33,801 bases of DNA from Deltaproteobacteria bacterium (GCA_012729375.1 JAAYDE010000019.1:1-33801), one strand, 5' to 3'. Positions 1 to 8,554 are shown, counted from the first letter of the stretch. Numbers and translations: made by a program. Notes: generated by a model from the letters alone, not told the origin.

Positions 1-506
1 AGTAGTTACGAAAAGCGCCCCGTCGATTTTTTACTCGATGTCAAGCAAAAAATACGGCAACTTACTGGTTTTTTACATTTTTACATTCTCAAAGAACCAT
101 GCAAAGACCTAACCGGACAACGCTGATCTTTTTCAACAGGTGACCAGGTGCCATAAAAACCGGTGGAGCGGTTTTTATGAATGTCCATAAGACCGGGACG
201 CCGCCGACCCGTAGTCGCCACATCAGGCCAAAAGGGGGCGCATCGAATCCATCGCCACCGACGACCGGAACACGGACTGCGGACCAGATTCGGTGCCGCT
301 GCAAGGCAAAGAACAGGTACGGTGCGAAACGGCAGCTGCGAAGACATTAGCAAACTTTTTAAAAATTCCAGACAGGAAAATTACCTATTTTCCCATCTGA
401 AATCAATAACCATTTTCCCGCTTCCGATCAGCGGCGACTTTTATCCGCTTCATCTTTCCATCAGAAAATGGATGTTGTTGGTTGTTTCTTCTACCAGGGG
501 GTCGAC
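1..506. other. gene-free leader region upstream of the DUF155 gene
   Basis: No convincing gene lies here. The small open frames on both strands have no recognisable domain and no good ribosome binding site. The left part (1-120) is AT-rich with short A and T runs. Positions 200-345 are GC-rich, and 345-450 is AT-rich again. The only clear structure is the perfect inverted repeat at 152-179. I found no riboswitch or RNA gene I could name. Confidence 0.6.
152..179. terminator. perfect 11-bp inverted repeat, possible bidirectional terminator
   Basis: The arm CATAAAAACCG at 152-162 is exactly complementary to CGGTTTTTATG at 169-179, around the 6-nt loop GTGGAG. The A-run and T-run form part of the stem, as in bidirectional intrinsic terminators. 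The GC core is only about 3 bp, so termination strength is doubtful. It could instead be part of a dispersed repeat. Confidence 0.4.
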
Positions 507-1286
507 ATGGACACGGTCAGGGCCAAAGCCTGGTCGATCGGCAGTCGCCTGACGATTCGTGAACTGGCAGGGTGGCCGCCTCCCATATCCACCATTCCCC
601 TCACCTTCCCCGGCCACCAGGGAGGTTTCGCCGTCCTCTTTCGTTTTGGTGCCGTCTGCAGCGTGGCTTTGGAGAGAGCCGAAGAGGATCTCCTCCTGGC
701 CCAGGCGGCCGAATTCGCCACCGAACCAAGAAAAATTCCTGTTTGCGAGGAGGTGGAAATTGTCATCGCCGAAGACCGGGAAGAAGGGATCGATCCCGCG
801 GGACGACTCAACATCCGTGAACTTTCCCCAGGCCGGGCTCAGGTCATTGCCTGCGTTCTTGCCAAAAGCGCCGTCTTGTCCGATTACGAAGGCGAGGTCA
901 CGGCGGTCTTCGAGAGGATCGAACCCTTTGCCCAGGAATTAAAAGCCGGCCGCTCGCGCAAAGGTGGCAAGATGATTCTCCGCGAGCTGGGGGACGTTTT
1001 GCTGATCCAGTCGCGGATGGTAGGACGGGCGGAAATCCGGGAAAAACCCGATATCGCCTGGGACGATCCGGAACTGGACCGCCTTTACGAGAAACTGGCC
1101 CAGGAGTTTGAACTGGGCGACCGGGAAGATGCCATGATTCGGAAGCTCGAACTGATCTCCCGCTCCGCCAACGCTTATTATGATCATATGATGGGAAAGC
1201 GGGCGCTGCGCGTCGAGTGGTACATCGTTTTGCTGATTTTGGTGGAAATTATCATCCTTCTTTACGAAATGCTCCTGCAACGATAA
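507..1286 (+). CDS. DUF155/RMD1 family protein with C-terminal membrane anchor
   Basis: This 259-residue protein matches the DUF155 family, named for yeast Rmd1 and relatives, many of which are mitochondrial. The bacterial function is unknown to me. The body is soluble and acidic; the middle carries the conserved stretch around GRAQVIACVLAKSAVLSDYE. The C-terminus holds the family's typical block (RKLELISRSANAYYD), then one hydrophobic helix at about residues 233-256, suggesting a tail-anchored inner-membrane protein. The ATG at 507 is chosen because AGGGGG lies 5 nt upstream. An in-frame ATG at 468 has no ribosome binding site. The gene points toward the glycosyltransferases but is separated from them by about 290 bp, so operon membership is unclear. 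Family assignment is firm; the role is not. Confidence 0.85.
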   Translation: MDTVRAKAWSIGSRLTIRELAGWPPPISTIPLTFPGHQGGFAVLFRFGAVCSVALERAEEDLLLAQAAEFATEPRKIPVCEEVEIVIAEDREEGIDPAGRLNIRELSPGRAQVIACVLAKSAVLSDYEGEVTAVFERIEPFAQELKAGRSRKGGKMILRELGDVLLIQSRMVGRAEIREKPDIAWDDPELDRLYEKLAQEFELGDREDAMIRKLELISRSANAYYDHMMGKRALRVEWYIVLLILVEIIILLYEMLLQR

Positions 1287-1575
1287 ACACCAGGATTTCC
1301 TTGGCCCGTGTCACCGTTTCCCGGCCGCTCCGGCCCGTCAGTTCCGCCTGGCTTCCGGCAATCGACGGTGGAGCGGCAGGGGCGGAATCCCCGATCGGGC
1401 GCAAATGACATTTGAACTTCCTTTACGCTTAAGCTAAACTTTTCGATCGAATCATCCCGTCCCCCGGTCGTTTTTAATCGTCGCAAACACCATCTTCACA
1501 ACGAGGGATCCTCCCGGCCGGAGGATGCTGGAAAGTTTTTTTCTCCATTTTTGGGTCCCTGTGAAATTACAAGTC
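1287..1575. other. intergenic spacer between the DUF155 gene and the membrane glycosyltransferase
   Basis: I see no gene here. The spacer is GC-rich at first, then mixed. It contains the hairpin at 1508-1526 and a T7 run at 1536-1542. The upstream limit of the next gene is uncertain, since in-frame starts exist at 1525 (ATG), 1561 (GTG) and 1576 (ATG). Confidence 0.5.
1508..1526 (+). terminator. 7-bp GC-rich hairpin followed by a T7 run, weak terminator or attenuator
   Basis: ATCCTCC (1508-1514) pairs with GGAGGAT (1520-1526) around the loop CGGCC. A run of seven T starts 9 nt after the stem, which is farther than in a standard intrinsic terminator. The right arm contains a GGAGG ribosome-binding-like sequence just before the ATG at 1525, so the hairpin could also sequester that site. 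Low confidence. Confidence 0.3.
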
Positions 1576-3138
1576 ATGTCCTTTCAGAGAACCGATCTTC
1601 GTCACCGAATCAACACCATCACGGGATGGAAAGTTCTTCTGGGACTGTGCTCCTTTTTCTTCGCCTGGCGCCTGATCGCCCTGGAGTTTTTCGAAAAAAG
1701 CGGCGATGCCGTGTGGAAATGGAGTTTCCTCCGCTATTTTCATGAAACCGGCATCTGGTACCCTTCCTTTCCCGACCACCACCAGGGGCGTTGGGCGCAG
1801 AACATGCCCGTTCTCGGCTTCATGGAGATATTCGGGGCGCAGCCCTGGGTCTATTACATACTGCCCCTGCTGACGGGATTCGGCGTTTCCCTGCTCTGCT
1901 ACTGGATCGCCACCCGCCTGTCCGACCGCTTCTCCGGGGTGCTGGCCTTCCTGACGCCGATGTTCTTCGTCCATGTCGTCAACGAGAGCAATCAGCTTCT
2001 GCCCATGCTGCCGGCGGCCTTCTGGGTGCTTGCCGCCACCGCCCTCTGCTTTAAATATTTCGACACCAAAAAACACCTCGGGCTTTTTTACCTGGCGGGT
2101 ATCGCCCTCGGTTTCGCCTGGGGCTGCAAGGTGACCTCCGCCTATTGGTGCGTGGGCTTCGGCCTCTTTCTCCTGTTTACCGACATCCCCGGGAAGGTCC
2201 TTTTTCGCCTGGGCAAAATCCGCGTCGGCTGGGACCTGATTCTGCTGACCCTGGGATTTTTCACCGTTTTCATTCCCGAAACCCTGCTTTTGAATCATTT
2301 TTTTGAAGTCAGGGGGGGGCGCCTTTCCATGCTTTTTGCAAAACATCTGGGAGGACCGGCGCCTACCGAACGCATCGCGTCCCTGGCGGAATATATCTTT
2401 TCTTTTCTGGTGCCCATGAAGTTCCAGGGCAAAGGCATAAATTTTCTTCCCAAAGTCATCTATTTTGCCACCGGGATCGCGGTGATGTTTCTTTGGCGGC
2501 AACGGAAAAGGGATTCCGTTTATCACCGTTTCCTCGTTTTCACCTTTTTCGCGGCCTATCTGCTCCAGAGTTATGTGATTATCGGCATCGATCCCATCCG
2601 CTACCCCGAGAAACCCCTGGGTCGCTATTTTCTCACTCTGAGTGTCTTCTCCCTGATCGCCACCACAGCCGGTTGGCAGGATCTGAAAACGTTCCTCCAT
2701 GCCAAAATCCCCCGTCGAAAAGGGGCCAGGGTGCTGATCGCCACTCTGACCACCCTGTGTATCCTTCTGCTGTCGGGTCATCCCATCAACGAAACGATTT
2801 TCCACAACAACAACCTTTCCCGCATCGTCCACGCCGAGAAGTCGATGAACATCGTCAGGGCCATGAACCTGCCGGTGCTGGCAATCCTTCATAACGATCA
2901 TCAATCCTTTGAAGAACGGGAAATCGATCAGAAAGTGGCCCGCCTCTGGTTCGCCTTCTGGGGGCCGACCGAAGAAATTCCACAGGTCTTCACCCAAACC
3001 CCGCTTAATCTGGTTCACGACAGCGCCGGGAGAGCCTACAATTACCTTTGGGGTGGAACTGCTCCCGCACCCGGGGAGAAACGCCAATGCGCGGTGGTTT
3101 CAGAACTGGATATCCGCATTGCCGAACTCCGTTTCTGA
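1576..3138 (+). CDS. GT39/ArnT-like integral membrane glycosyltransferase (GT-C fold)
   Basis: This protein of about 520 residues has many hydrophobic helices: the first at about residues 18-36, then a periplasmic-type loop with DAVWKWSFLRYFHETG, then further helices to about residue 410. A soluble C-terminal tail of about 100 residues follows. This is the layout of GT-C/PMT-like glycosyltransferases, which move a sugar from a polyprenyl-phosphate donor to a cell-envelope acceptor on the periplasmic side. Donor and acceptor cannot be read from the sequence. The neighbouring GT2 gene could make the lipid-linked donor. The start is uncertain because no candidate has a good ribosome binding site. 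ATG 1576 is preferred since it gives a short charged N-terminus before the first helix. An uninterrupted G8 tract lies at 2312-2319. Confidence 0.7.
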   Translation: MSFQRTDLRHRINTITGWKVLLGLCSFFFAWRLIALEFFEKSGDAVWKWSFLRYFHETGIWYPSFPDHHQGRWAQNMPVLGFMEIFGAQPWVYYILPLLTGFGVSLLCYWIATRLSDRFSGVLAFLTPMFFVHVVNESNQLLPMLPAAFWVLAATALCFKYFDTKKHLGLFYLAGIALGFAWGCKVTSAYWCVGFGLFLLFTDIPGKVLFRLGKIRVGWDLILLTLGFFTVFIPETLLLNHFFEVRGGRLSMLFAKHLGGPAPTERIASLAEYIFSFLVPMKFQGKGINFLPKVIYFATGIAVMFLWRQRKRDSVYHRFLVFTFFAAYLLQSYVIIGIDPIRYPEKPLGRYFLTLSVFSLIATTAGWQDLKTFLHAKIPRRKGARVLIATLTTLCILLLSGHPINETIFHNNNLSRIVHAEKSMNIVRAMNLPVLAILHNDHQSFEEREIDQKVARLWFAFWGPTEEIPQVFTQTPLNLVHDSAGRAYNYLWGGTAPAPGEKRQCAVVSELDIRIAELRF

Positions 3139-3208
3139 ACGGTTCCGCCCGGCGCATCGACCAACCAGCTCAAGGACTCCCCCCAACCATGTCGGCAAAA
3201 AGGACCCC

Positions 3209-4177
3209 ATGAAACTCATCATCCAGATACCCTGTTACAACGAAGCGGAAACCCTGGCTATCGCCTTGGACTCATTGCCAAAGCAACTGCCAGGCTTTGA
3301 CTGCGTCGAATGGCTGATCGTCGACGATGGAAGCGCGGACAACACGGTGCGGGTGGCCCATGAATGCGGTGTGGACCATGTCATCAGCCATACCGCCAAC
3401 CAGGGGCTGGCACGGGCGTTCATGACCGGCATCGATGCCTGCCTGCGGCTTGGCGCCGATGTGATTGTCAACACGGACGCCGACAATCAATACAATGCCG
3501 ACGACATTCCCGCCCTGGTCCAGCCCATCCTGGAGCATCGCGCCGATATCGTTGTCGGCGCCCGCCCCATTGCCTCGATAGAACATTTTTCGGCGGAGAA
3601 GAAACTGCTCCAGAAACTGGGGAGCTGGGTGGTGCGATTGGCCAGCAACACCGACATCCCCGACGCTCCCAGCGGTTTCCGTGCCATGAGTCGCGCCGCG
3701 GCCCAACGCCTCATGGTCTTCAACGACTACACCTACACCCTGGAAACCATCATCCAGGCCGGCCAGAAGAACATGGCCATCACCTCGGTGCCGATCCGGG
3801 TGAACGAGGATCTGCGCCCTTCCCGGTTGGTAAAAAGTATCCCCTCCTACATCAAGCGCAGCATCTTCACCATCGTCCGCATTTTTGCCATCTATCGGCC
3901 TTTCCGTTTTTTCGGCACCATAGGGGCGTTACTTTTCGGCATAGGCTTTCTGATCGGAGCGCGTTTTCTCTACTTCTACTTCACCGGGCGGGGCGGCGGC
4001 CATGTTCAGTCCCTGATCCTTTGCGGCGCCCTCTTGGGAATGGGGTTGCAGACCTTTCTGGTGGCTTTCCTGGCCGACCTTCTGGCCGCCAACCGCAAGC
4101 TGCTTGAGGATGTGAGATATCGGCAACAAATCCTGAGGGAGGCCCTCATCCTGGAAAAGGAGGATTCTTCAACCTGA
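3209..4177 (+). CDS. GT2 family glycosyltransferase, polyprenyl-phosphate sugar synthase type
   Basis: This 322-residue protein opens with the GT2 signature IPCYNEAETL. It continues with IVDDGSADNT, the NQGLARAF segment and the metal-binding NTDADNQY (DXD-type). Two hydrophobic helices lie in the C-terminal part, about residues 232-300. Family members transfer a sugar from a nucleotide donor to a polyprenyl phosphate on the cytoplasmic face. It follows the GT-C glycosyltransferase by 70 bp, so the likely job is to make that enzyme's lipid-linked donor (inference). The ATG at 3209 is chosen because the GT2 fold starts immediately with MKLIIQIPCYNE; the open frame extends about 100 residues further upstream but that part overlaps the previous gene. 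The sugar is unknown. Confidence 0.85.
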   Translation: MKLIIQIPCYNEAETLAIALDSLPKQLPGFDCVEWLIVDDGSADNTVRVAHECGVDHVISHTANQGLARAFMTGIDACLRLGADVIVNTDADNQYNADDIPALVQPILEHRADIVVGARPIASIEHFSAEKKLLQKLGSWVVRLASNTDIPDAPSGFRAMSRAAAQRLMVFNDYTYTLETIIQAGQKNMAITSVPIRVNEDLRPSRLVKSIPSYIKRSIFTIVRIFAIYRPFRFFGTIGALLFGIGFLIGARFLYFYFTGRGGGHVQSLILCGALLGMGLQTFLVAFLADLLAANRKLLEDVRYRQQILREALILEKEDSST

Positions 4178-4223
4178 TCAAAAAAAGCGACCAGGATGTG
4201 GAGAGTACTTGGTAAACGGCAAA

Positions 4224-5126
4224 CTATGCCCGAAACAGATCCTTTTTTTGCAGGCAAATTACCGCGGCCAGGATTTCCACAGCGAAGTAAATCACTCGGC
4301 TTACCGCCGCTAGGACTATGGCTTGTTCAAGGGAAACGAAGGGCACCATACCCGTGACCAATATGGCCTCGCGGATGCCAAGACCGGCCGGGGCAAAGGG
4401 GACCAGAAACCCGACGACATAAGCAAGACAATAAATACCGATAATAAATGACAGGGGGAGGGGCGGGACGGTAAAGGGATGAAGAATGACCCAAAGAGAA
4501 GTCCCCAGCAAAACCCAGGTGAAAAACAGGGCTGGGAGCGCCCGGAGGGGAGGCCGCAAGGAAATTACCCAGGAAATCATGTTTTTTTTAAAAAAAACCA
4601 AACATGTCAATATCGAGACAATTATTGCAAGAAACCACAAATGAGAAATTTTTAGATCAACTCCAAATTTTGACAGCCATAGAAAAAAAAATTCCGGCTT
4701 GGCGAAATAAACCATTATAAAGCCCATGATTCCTGCTGAAGAAAGCATCCACAAATGTTCAGCGAACAAGGAGTCCCTGATATCAGACAAGGGAACGCCT
4801 CGATTCTGAAGAAAGGCGATTCTTCCCAAAAATTGCCAGATGGAACCTGGTATGTATTTTGCCAATTGAGTCAGATTATATATACGATAACCTTCAAAAA
4901 AGGATATTTTTACATCGAAACTGTGTGCGGCTTGCCTCATGTTTGACACCAGACACAATTTCGCGGAAAATACCATTAAACCGGATGACAGCAAATTTTT
5001 TATGGGGAGCATGGCCACGGCCTGATAAATCAAATCTTTTTTTGATATACCGTAATAGACAATAAAAATGATGACGGCGGCAGACCATGCCCATTTGGTG
5101 CAGTCTTTAATTGATCCGGTATTCAT
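4224..5126 (-). CDS. flippase-like UPF0104/lysylphosphatidylglycerol synthase TM-domain protein
   Basis: This 300-residue protein is almost entirely hydrophobic, with about seven to eight helices. It carries the conserved motif LAKYIPGSIWQ (about residues 88-98) and a glycine/proline-rich VPFAPAGLGIREA near residue 250. These mark the LPG_synthase_TM (YbhN/AglD-like) family, often found in polysaccharide and glycolipid clusters and suspected of lipid flipping. It overlaps the pyruvyl transferase upstream by 20 nt and is the last gene of the leftward transcript. The coding strand contains a T9 run (4683-4691) and an A8/T8 junction (4582-4597), prone to slippage. No soluble aminoacyl-lipid synthase domain is present. 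The family call is solid; the substrate is unknown. Confidence 0.8.
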   Translation of the reverse strand: MNTGSIKDCTKWAWSAAVIIFIVYYGISKKDLIYQAVAMLPIKNLLSSGLMVFSAKLCLVSNMRQAAHSFDVKISFFEGYRIYNLTQLAKYIPGSIWQFLGRIAFLQNRGVPLSDIRDSLFAEHLWMLSSAGIMGFIMVYFAKPEFFFLWLSKFGVDLKISHLWFLAIIVSILTCLVFFKKNMISWVISLRPPLRALPALFFTWVLLGTSLWVILHPFTVPPLPLSFIIGIYCLAYVVGFLVPFAPAGLGIREAILVTGMVPFVSLEQAIVLAAVSRVIYFAVEILAAVICLQKKDLFRA

Positions 5127-6390
5127 TTTTTCTCTTCAACAAATCGACCACATACCAAATCTGCTGGGATGCAAGATTTTTTACATGCGGCAAAACATCT
5201 TTGATGATATCTGAGCGCTGTTCCCGTTCATTTATCAATTGTTTGACACGTGAAACAACCGGATTAACCCCCTCCTTCCTGTAATCCAAAACCATGTCCT
5301 GCTGGGAGAAACGCTCCATCACCTCCAGATATTTGTGACTCCAGCCAATCACGATGACCGGCACCCCCGATGCAAGGGACGCGACCATGGCATGAAACCG
5401 GGAAACCACATGGACTTCGCAGGCATTGATGATTTGCTGGATCTGGCCCGCATTCAATGAACCTGAAAAGGAAATCACGCTCTTTCTGACATCCGGTTTT
5501 AAACCTTCCAGGACGGATTTCACGAGCGGGAGATCGTTGTTGTGCAGTTTATCCAGGTCTTCTCCGCGCGTGGCATGAGGATATAGGGCCACAATGAAAC
5601 CGCTATCGACAAGACATGCGATAAGTTCCCCCATTCGTTCTTCATAGCTCCAACCTTCACCTTGAGCGCTTTTGGCAATGACGGAACTGGGGCAAACCCC
5701 GACAACTTTTTTTCCGTTTTGCCGCAAACGTTCCAGGGCCGTTAGTTGTTGTTCAAAGTCTTCGGCCCCCGAGGTAAGGCAATAATCAGATTTGAACAGA
5801 AAAGCCACATCATCAGCCCGTTGACAGTTCCCCTGATTGCCAAACAACTGCCTGACATGAAAATAGGTCTTTTCTCCGCGGGCGAAAACCTGCCGACATC
5901 GACTTAAAAACAGCTTGGCGGCCAAACGATTGAGAAAAGACTTGAATGGCCCCATGGCCTGAGCAAACTTTACAACTGGAACATTCAAAAGCATCGCAGG
6001 AAGTATGGTGGCTATGTTGAAGGGCAAAAATTTTGTCCGTCCTTCAACAAAAGAGACGCCGGCCAGACAAACCAACACATTTGAACGTTCCAGAGCCTGA
6101 ACGGATCGGGGGGAAAAACGATTCAGTCCTTTTGTCCCACAAAATTTTAAAATCCTGAGAACCAATGCACAGGGGATTAAAACGGAAACAAGATAGGTCG
6201 GCGTGGAGGAGTAGATATTTATCCGTGGGTCCTTGACCAGGTCTCTATCTCGGGTTGGATAATAGGAAAAAACATTGAAAGTCAAATCGGTACCATAGCA
6301 TTCCCTCAGACTGCCGATGGTTGTGCTCAGCATGGCTTCAGCGCCGCGATTCCCGTAGAAAGTAGCGGCGACAATGGATACTTCCTTCAT
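5107..6390 (-). CDS. polysaccharide pyruvyl transferase family protein (first copy)
   Basis: This 427-residue protein has the CsaB/WcaK-type layout. The N-terminal motif FYGNRGAEAML resembles the GNxGD loop of the family. A middle segment, FAQAMGPF, comes from the first lobe. The C-terminal lobe has SRFHAMVASLASGVPVIVIG, the most conserved signature. Family members add pyruvate ketals from phosphoenolpyruvate to sugars of exopolysaccharide, capsule or cell-wall polymers. The start ATG overlaps the upstream FrhB-like gene stop in an ATGA (6387-6390), indicating translational coupling. The real acceptor is unknown, and some family members may do other sugar chemistry. Confidence 0.8.
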   Translation of the reverse strand: MKEVSIVAATFYGNRGAEAMLSTTIGSLRECYGTDLTFNVFSYYPTRDRDLVKDPRINIYSSTPTYLVSVLIPCALVLRILKFCGTKGLNRFSPRSVQALERSNVLVCLAGVSFVEGRTKFLPFNIATILPAMLLNVPVVKFAQAMGPFKSFLNRLAAKLFLSRCRQVFARGEKTYFHVRQLFGNQGNCQRADDVAFLFKSDYCLTSGAEDFEQQLTALERLRQNGKKVVGVCPSSVIAKSAQGEGWSYEERMGELIACLVDSGFIVALYPHATRGEDLDKLHNNDLPLVKSVLEGLKPDVRKSVISFSGSLNAGQIQQIINACEVHVVSRFHAMVASLASGVPVIVIGWSHKYLEVMERFSQQDMVLDYRKEGVNPVVSRVKQLINEREQRSDIIKDVLPHVKNLASQQIWYVVDLLKRKNEYRIN

Positions 6391-7496
6391 TTAAAAGACT
6401 CCAGTGCCTTTTTCAAATAGAGATAAAATTTCAGCCCGAATCTGGGTGTGCGAAATATGATCGTCTTCCCCCAATCCTTCTCACTTAAACGCATATTGCC
6501 GACGGTCATCAACGCGTTCAGATAAGCATGCCAAGGAATCTTTTGATTTACGGTATCGTTAATTTGAATGTTAAAAAGTTTCGCCGCTTTCGCCTTGGCG
6601 GACAGGTTGTAATGCGCCGGCGCGGACCTGGCCTGACCATTCAGAATATCACGGATATCCAGTTCCGAAGCCTGAACCGCTCCGCAGCCAACGGCCAGCC
6701 TGAAAACTTCATCCCCACGGTGGGTGCGAATTATCACACCGGTGTGCTTTACCGGGTCATTCTTTAAGCGAAACAACCATACATCGCCGACGCTTATGTC
6801 GGCTTCGTAGCCGAAATGGTCGTGGCAAGCAAGGCATTTGCGCTCGCTGAAAAAATGAAGATTTTGATAATCGTTGAAATATTCCGTCGGTTTGCTGATC
6901 ACCGAGCCATCCGCGAAAACCGCTTCCAATCTGCCCCGCCAATGGCCTACCCGAAAACGATAGTTGACCAGTTCCTGCCCGGTCTCCCGTTGCAAACGGG
7001 CGGTGATTTCATCAATCAGTTCAACGCGGGAGTTGTGACCGCACAGGAGCGTAATGGTCAGGACGACTTTGCCTGCCAACTCCGGCTCCTTGTCACAACG
7101 GCGGCGCAATCCGGCGATGTCACAGGGCAAACCGATGACCGCCAGGCGCCCCCGGAAATTCCGAATCAGGGGCAAGGCCTCCTGTAAAAATCTGCTCTCA
7201 ACGTATTTACTTCCTCGCGCGGCCAAAATTTCCGCGGCGGTGGTAGCTATGGAAAAACGGCTGCGTACCTTACCCTCTTTGATAACCGTGTTACAGACCA
7301 GAACCCCGTCGAACCGGCCCTTTTCGAGTCCGGCAATGGCCATTGCGCTGGTGGTGCCGCCGGAGGCGGCCAAGGCGCGGATTTGCTCATCGGCGGCATG
7401 GGTGAGATAGGCGCCTTGGTAATTACCTAGGTAGCGCTGGATATCATCTTCCTTCCAGGTTTTTTTGAAAAAATGATCGGCAAGGGGAGCGAACAT
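6387..7496 (-). CDS. FrhB-like (coenzyme F420 hydrogenase/dehydrogenase beta subunit family) iron-sulfur flavoprotein
   Basis: About 369 residues from the ATG at 7496; a TTG at 7511 would add five. The protein contains LASGGTTSAMAIAGLE near the N-terminus. Cysteine segments follow at LPCDIAGLRRRC and LLCGHNS. Later comes CLACHDHFGYEADISVGDVW, the iron-sulfur/flavin signature of the FrhB C-terminal domain. In methanogens the family moves electrons with F420. In bacteria, shorter homologues occur in polysaccharide clusters beside pyruvyl transferases, with a role that is not settled. It is translationally coupled to the pyruvyl transferase downstream and lies 29 nt after a second pyruvyl transferase. 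A redox step on a surface sugar or its pyruvyl group is inference only. Confidence 0.75.
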   Translation of the reverse strand: MFAPLADHFFKKTWKEDDIQRYLGNYQGAYLTHAADEQIRALAASGGTTSAMAIAGLEKGRFDGVLVCNTVIKEGKVRSRFSIATTAAEILAARGSKYVESRFLQEALPLIRNFRGRLAVIGLPCDIAGLRRRCDKEPELAGKVVLTITLLCGHNSRVELIDEITARLQRETGQELVNYRFRVGHWRGRLEAVFADGSVISKPTEYFNDYQNLHFFSERKCLACHDHFGYEADISVGDVWLFRLKNDPVKHTGVIIRTHRGDEVFRLAVGCGAVQASELDIRDILNGQARSAPAHYNLSAKAKAAKLFNIQINDTVNQKIPWHAYLNALMTVGNMRLSEKDWGKTIIFRTPRFGLKFYLYLKKALESFK

Positions 7497-7525
7497 GGTT
7501 TTTTCCGTCAAACAATTTGATGAAA

Positions 7526-8551
7526 TTAATAAAAAAGGTTATGCCCTATTCCATTGCGCTCAAAAAATTTAGCCATTTCAGAATAGAATTCTGCATAGCG
7601 AAAGGGGAAAGAAGAAAAAATATCAGCGGCTAACAAATGATCCACAGATTCACTTAGATCACGCCCCTGTATTTTTTCACCATCCTCTGCATAAATCCAA
7701 GGGAGTGAAAAGGCTTCACAAAAAGATTGAATCCTGGAGCAATTTGCAAAAAAAACGGTCGGCTTACCATAAGCCAAATGTAGTATATTGCCATGCAAAC
7801 GCCAACCGATGGCGCCAAAGGTTCTTTCTGTCAATTTCAAATAAGGATCAACATTGAATTCGTAAAGAACTTCAGGTCCTTGTTGTAAATAAGGAAAACG
7901 ACGGCGGGAGCAAAAGAGATCCTTTTTTTTCTGAGCAGCCAATATAGGCCTTTTATTTCTTTTCCTTAATTCGCTTAAAAGACCATTGAAATTATTATCC
8001 TGATCTTTTCGAGCGGTTACCACAACATCATTTGATTCAATTATTTTGAGTTTCCAAGATGGCTTTAAACTGTGATACAAAGTTGGACAACCGGTCATCC
8101 TGACATTGTCAATACCGGTTTTTTTTACCATTTCAAACGTTTTCGGGTCGCGCACGCTTGCCTCTTCACATTGATCGTGAATCCTTCGCAAAAGAGCAAC
8201 GGATTCTTCGTCAAATGCAGCATTTTCTCCACGGTGCAAAGTAGCTCCCACGCCAAAAGGAATAAAAGGAACTTTTATTTTCTTTAAATCATCAATAGTT
8301 ATCATCCACCTGTTTTTTTTCAAAATATTTCTATACCACAGGTTCGTCCCAACAATTATTGCAGCATCACATTTATTGATATTATTGATATCATTTTCAG
8401 TAAGAGGTTTCCTTGGATCAATATCAACACTTGATTGCGGATCATATTTAATTATTCTTTTAACGCTATCTTCAATAAAAAAATCACCGACATTTTTTGT
8501 GGAAACTCTTGGATTAATAAAGGCAATTGATTTTTTCATATCTCCGTCCAT
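7526..8551 (-). CDS. polysaccharide pyruvyl transferase family protein (second copy)
   Basis: This 341-residue protein carries the family hallmarks NVGDFFIEDSVKRII near the N-terminus, FIPFGVGATLHRG in the middle and GAIGWRLHGNILHLAYGKPTVFF toward the C-terminus, equivalent to the RFHA lobe of the first copy. It differs clearly from the 5107-6390 copy in length and motif wording, so it is not a recent duplicate. Base composition is visibly AT-richer than the LPS genes to the right, with A8 runs on the coding strand near 7923-7930 and 8312-8319, suggesting later acquisition. The start is ambiguous: ATG 8551 lies 3 nt after the previous stop without a ribosome binding site, and ATG 8539 has GGAG very close. 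Confidence 0.75.
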   Translation of the reverse strand: MDGDMKKSIAFINPRVSTKNVGDFFIEDSVKRIIKYDPQSSVDIDPRKPLTENDINNINKCDAAIIVGTNLWYRNILKKNRWMITIDDLKKIKVPFIPFGVGATLHRGENAAFDEESVALLRRIHDQCEEASVRDPKTFEMVKKTGIDNVRMTGCPTLYHSLKPSWKLKIIESNDVVVTARKDQDNNFNGLLSELRKRNKRPILAAQKKKDLFCSRRRFPYLQQGPEVLYEFNVDPYLKLTERTFGAIGWRLHGNILHLAYGKPTVFFANCSRIQSFCEAFSLPWIYAEDGEKIQGRDLSESVDHLLAADIFSSFPFRYAEFYSEMAKFFERNGIGHNLFY

Positions 8552-8554
8552 GAT

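Noticed and set aside
1..350. Riboswitch or IS end in the leader region
   Set aside because: No conserved riboswitch core could be recognised, and no transposase fragment or terminal inverted repeat pair is visible.
1567..3087. 506-codon open frame antisense to the membrane glycosyltransferase
   Set aside because: Composition is charged and low in domain-like features, and the plus-strand frame gives a coherent multi-helix protein.
4178..4223. Terminator between the convergent GT2 and flippase-like genes
   Set aside because: The 46-bp gap has only a short A7 run and no convincing stem.
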